Position numbers and translations under genes: made by a program
Source of the DNA: Cyathus striatus
Lineage: Eukaryota; Basidiomycota; Agaricomycetes; Agaricales; Nidulariaceae
Length of the DNA: 64,000 nucleotides
NCBI GenBank assembly: GCA_025738555.1
Contig: JAOVFP010000024.1
Coordinates: 1,240,001 to 1,304,000, forward strand
Direction: 5' to 3'
Part shown: piece after piece, positions 60,944 to 64,000 of the stretch
How positions within the stretch are numbered: the first letter of the stretch is position 1
Layout: each line of letters opens with the position of its first letter
The notes under the pieces: model-generated
The model's database searches: none
What the model was told of the DNA's origin: nothing
The model's input: the letters and a program-made list of their open reading frames with translations, nothing else

Positions 60944-63009
60944 TTAACTTTTACCCCACCAACCACCGAGTAAACTACTGAGACCACTGCGGGCTGGCGC
61001 TTGAGGTTCTGGAGTCGCAGGCCTGACTTCTTCTACCTTTGATTTTGATAATGTCTTCTTCTCAGGGACAGGTTCTTGTCTACTGAGTGCAGCTGGAGTG
61101 GATGTTGGTTGTTTGCCTGCCCTCTCTAGTAGCCTATCCATGTTAAGTTCAACGTAGTTCAATGCAATGTTGAAGAAGAGAGGCTTCTTGTATGTCCTAG
61201 GGTCTGCAGTATTAGATCCACCATTATAGGCAAACCAGTCACGTTTGTACTGCGATGCATCTGCTGCCAAATCCTTCTCCAGGTCCTTTATCAGGGTGTT
61301 ATCGAGCGGGAAGAAGCAAGACTCGCTATCTGAGATCGGGTCTGTATCCAATATAGCTAATGTTGATGTGGTTTCACGAATAAGAATTCCAGCATGTTGG
61401 AGGATTGTTAACGTTTCCGCAAACTTCTTGAGAGGTGCGTAGCAGCGTGCTAGATAGAGACTTCTGCGGGCTTTAGTGTATGAAATTCTCACCTCTACTG
61501 CAGAGGCGAGGTCGGGGCTGTCATCGACGATACTAAGCGTTCGCATTTGCGTTAAGCTCTGCAGAACGGTATCCAGAAGCTTGACAACAGCAGGATACAG
61601 TCTGCTATCGATAGCGTCCGCCTTTGATGCAACTGACTGGTTTCCGGCACTCCTTCCGCCTTTTGGTCCTTGTTCGTCTACAAGTAACGCAGAAACGAGA
61701 AGTAGATCTCGTTGAATTCTGCGAGATAAAAGCTGGTAAACGATGTAGGCATGAACAAAGGATATATCGCGACCACTAGAAGTGGAGGCACTTCCTTTGC
61801 TCAACTGTAAGGAATGATTTAAAAAGGTTGTAAAATACCTTCAGTTTAATTACACACCTGCTGAGCCTCAACAAGTTTTCGAGCAACCTCTTCAGCATCA
61901 CTTAGTGAAGATAGAACTGCATCATAAGCTGCGACGCTTTTCTTGGAGTTCCTTGCTTTCTTATCGATACCAGTTTGTTGCCCACTGAGTTTCGCCTCCG
62001 CTTCCTGCACCTTGAGGAGCACATCCACCAGCTCCGGATTTCGAATGGGAACTAGTTGACCTTCCCAGTTCAGCTCCTCGAGCTTTTTTCTGCTCTCACC
62101 CTTCGCAGACACTTGCGCCTCGGACTGCATCTTTTCAGTAAGAGTATCACACCCCTCGATTATATCATTCCGGTGTTTAGGAGCGAGCTCATGTACAATG
62201 GCATCCACATCGTAGGATTTAGATCGGCCAAGCTCATGAGCACAGTAGCGGATTTCTGGACCAATTTCATCGGCAAACAAAATAGCCAGAGCTTGATCAC
62301 GACTCGTATTTGCAGCTGCAGCTAGTTGGTCTAAAAGATCGCGGGCGACGCAAAGTTGCATCAGAGCGTCTTCAAAATCGTCTCGATAACGGAGGAAACG
62401 GCCGTTCAAAATAATCGTATATACAGTCGCCTCAAGAAGGTTTTCAGCAGAAAGCCTAGACGAAGCATACAGTGATTGACAGTGGGAAAGAAGCTGAGTA
62501 GACCAGTTGACTGCTCTGCGGAATCGACCAGTGGCACTGTGACGAAGGGTGCTGGCTTTGACTTCACTGTCTGACTGCAGAGCAAGATTAGATAATTCTT
62601 GAGAATACGCCCAGGCGCGTTCAGCCTCGAATAAGAGAAGCTGTAGGCTATTTCTAGTGAATAAAGTTGTAATATGATAGAATAGGCATAGACGAACTGT
62701 CCCTCCCGAAGCATGTCCGTGGTAAGTGGGGGTAATTTCTTGAAGTCTTTGCCCTTCCCGTGAGTCATCTTTAAGCTAGACCTCAAGCGATGGGTACGAT
62801 TGGCACAGTGCTTCCTGATTTCCATTAAGCAGAATTTCATCCACGTATCGTTGTAGCCTTACCTGTAACGGCCATAATCGTTGTATCGAAGTCCATACGC
62901 GTTGCGCTGTTCGTTAGCTAGGTGAAGAGCTGCAATGTCGTCAGCACCACTATTAACCTCGCATCAAGTTATCTTCACCTTTAAAATTGACGTTTGGCGC
63001 CTGTGACAT
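60944..63009 (-). CDS. SRP68: Signal recognition particle subunit SRP68
   Basis: SRP68 forms a dimer with SRP72 on the S domain of SRP RNA in co-translational targeting to the ER. Conserved blocks are LANEQRNAYGLRYNDYGRYR, KHCANRTHRLRSSLKMTHGK, DFKKLPPLTTDMLREGQFVY, RYRDDFEDALMQLCVARDLL and IGPEIRYCAHELGRS. The C-terminal half shows ISFVHAYIVYQLLSRRIQRD, LYLARCYAPLKKFAETLTIL and the end SGLSSLLGGWWGKS. The stop is at 60944-60946. The start at 63009 (MSQAPN) needs a very short intron of about 34 nt to reach VNSGADDIAALHLANEQ, so the 5' exon is uncertain. It is convergent with KU80 (about 140 bp apart) and divergent from GET3. Confidence 0.88.
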
Positions 63010-63225
63010 GTTGAGAAAGCAGTAAGCAGTAAGAGGTACTGAGTGATTATGCAGGGTGTAAGTATGGGAGCAATACGTGCGGTGACCGGTCTGACGCGCG
63101 CTTGATTGATCTGATTCGTATCTCGTATCCCCGACGCCAACTATTCCATTTATCTAAGTACTACTTGACCACGTAACCCCCTCATCACTTTTTTTTGCTT
63201 ATCTCACTCTTCAAGCTTCAGTGTC
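63010..63225. promoter_or_regulatory. Shared upstream region of SRP68 and GET3
   Basis: 216 bp between divergent start codons of two ER-targeting genes. A T-rich run (TTTTTTTT) is at about 63189-63196. No named site. Confidence 0.5.
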
Positions 63226-64000
63226 ATGGCAGATGAGCTAGAGCCCACCCTTCAAAATGTTCTTGACCAGAAGACCCTGAAATGGATATTTTGTGGTATG
63301 TACATCCGTTGAGTAACATTGAGCTGTATATTGAGCTAGTGATTAGGTGGTAAGGGTGGTGTAGGCAAGTCTGGTATTGTTAACGCTCCATATACTGTCT
63401 AATACATAAAGGATAGGAAAGACCACTACTTCATGCTCATTGGCTATTCAGCTTGCAAAAGTCCGCGAGTCTGTCCTCCTGATTGTATGTTTCGTCTTAG
63501 TTATGAAATTTTAATATAGTCTAACCGTAGGAACGGGATGGTAGTCGACGGATCCTGCACACAATCTCTCTGATGCTTTCAGTCAAAAGTTCTCGAAAGA
63601 TGCCACAAAAGTTAACGGATTTGATAACCTCTTTGCAATGGAAATCGACCCAACAAGCTCAATCCAGGAGATGATTGAACAATGTATGCTTATCCGTATC
63701 GTGCTCGATGCCTCCGTATCTCATGGCATTTTATTCAGCTGATTCGAATGGAATGATGGGTTCCATGATGCAGGATTTGGCCTTTGCTATTCCTGGTGTC
63801 GATGAAGCTATGAGTTTTGCTGAAATCATGAAGTAATAGTCCCTTGTTTCAGCTATTTGACCTGACTTGACTATATATGCAGACATGTCAAGTCGATGGA
63901 ATTCTCTGTCATTGTCTTTGATACCGCACCGACGGGCCACACTCTCCGTTTCTTGTCCTTCCCAACTGTACTGGAGAAAGCTCTCGGAAAGCTAAGTTCT
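63226..64000 (+). CDS. GET3: GET3 ATPase for tail-anchored protein insertion (partial, runs off the right edge)
   Basis: Get3 is the cytosolic ATPase that hands tail-anchored proteins to the ER membrane receptor Get1/Get2. The visible exons are 63226-63295, 63347-63364, 63417-63484, 63545-63683, 63739-63832 and 63883 to the edge. They encode [20 protein letters not shown], the deviant Walker A P-loop [20 protein letters not shown], switch [17 protein letters not shown], and [19 protein letters not shown], the family signature of switch II. The 18-nt second exon encodes only GGKGGVG and the following intron must use a GC donor (63365) to restore GKT. The C-terminal half, with the zinc-binding CxxC and the client groove, lies outside. 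Confidence 0.93.
63347..63364 (+). other. 18-nt microexon coding the P-loop Gly-rich segment of GET3
   Basis: Acceptor AG at 63345-63346 and donor GCAAGT at 63365-63370 bound 18 bases that encode GGKGGVG with the split flanking codons. The next exon begins GAAAGACC, completing GKT. Confidence 0.8.

Overview
This window is nuclear DNA from a filamentous basidiomycete, most likely an Agaricomycete. The genes are dense, on both strands, and broken by many introns of about 48-80 bases with GT-AG (twice GC-AG) borders. The proteins are fungal housekeeping and regulatory families, several with basidiomycete-specific features. No species can be named from sequence alone. I built the gene models by joining reading frames at splice sites that keep known family motifs intact. 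Models with stated exons were checked for phase; others have firm ends but only approximate internal exons.

Left part (1-22 kb): the 3' end of a probable KH-type RNA-binding protein; V-ATPase subunit C (minus) divergent from a TUM1-type mercaptopyruvate sulfurtransferase (plus); two adjacent minus-strand genes that look like members of one undescribed small-protein family; branched-chain aminotransferase BAT1 (minus); a 1923-residue protein with PAM2-like motifs, a coiled coil and a GWW C-terminus, the layout of the Ustilago endosomal mRNA-transport scaffold Upa2; an oxysterol-binding protein; and the ribosome-biogenesis helicase DBP3.

Middle part (22-49 kb): a membrane-anchored ADAM metalloprotease with a 6-nt microexon in its zinc site, convergent with a membrane-anchored pepsin-fold protein whose two catalytic aspartates appear to be replaced; mitochondrial ClpP divergent from the nuclear-envelope protein Brl1/Brr6; a 1.6-kb element with about 210-bp terminal inverted repeats and a perfect 9-bp target duplication, carrying a broken RecQ-like helicase piece; a 4F5/SERF small protein; the TPR corepressor CYC8/SSN6; an ERF4/Golgin-7 palmitoyltransferase subunit; and a second, AT-rich 885-bp inverted-repeat element.

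Right part (49-64 kb): a Yap1/Pap1-type redox bZIP factor; an SNF2/STH1 chromatin-remodelling ATPase divergent from Ku80; SRP68 convergent with Ku80 and divergent from GET3, which runs off the right edge. SRP68 and GET3 act in the co-translational and the tail-anchored routes to the ER and share an upstream region of about 216 bp.

The most interesting items are the Upa2-like scaffold, the protease/pseudoprotease neighbours, the unnamed paralogous pair at 4.6-6.4 kb, the two inverted-repeat elements, and the unusual splicing (6-nt and 18-nt exons, GC-AG introns in Ku80 and in the GET3 P-loop, a stop-codon-only last coding exon in ERF4).
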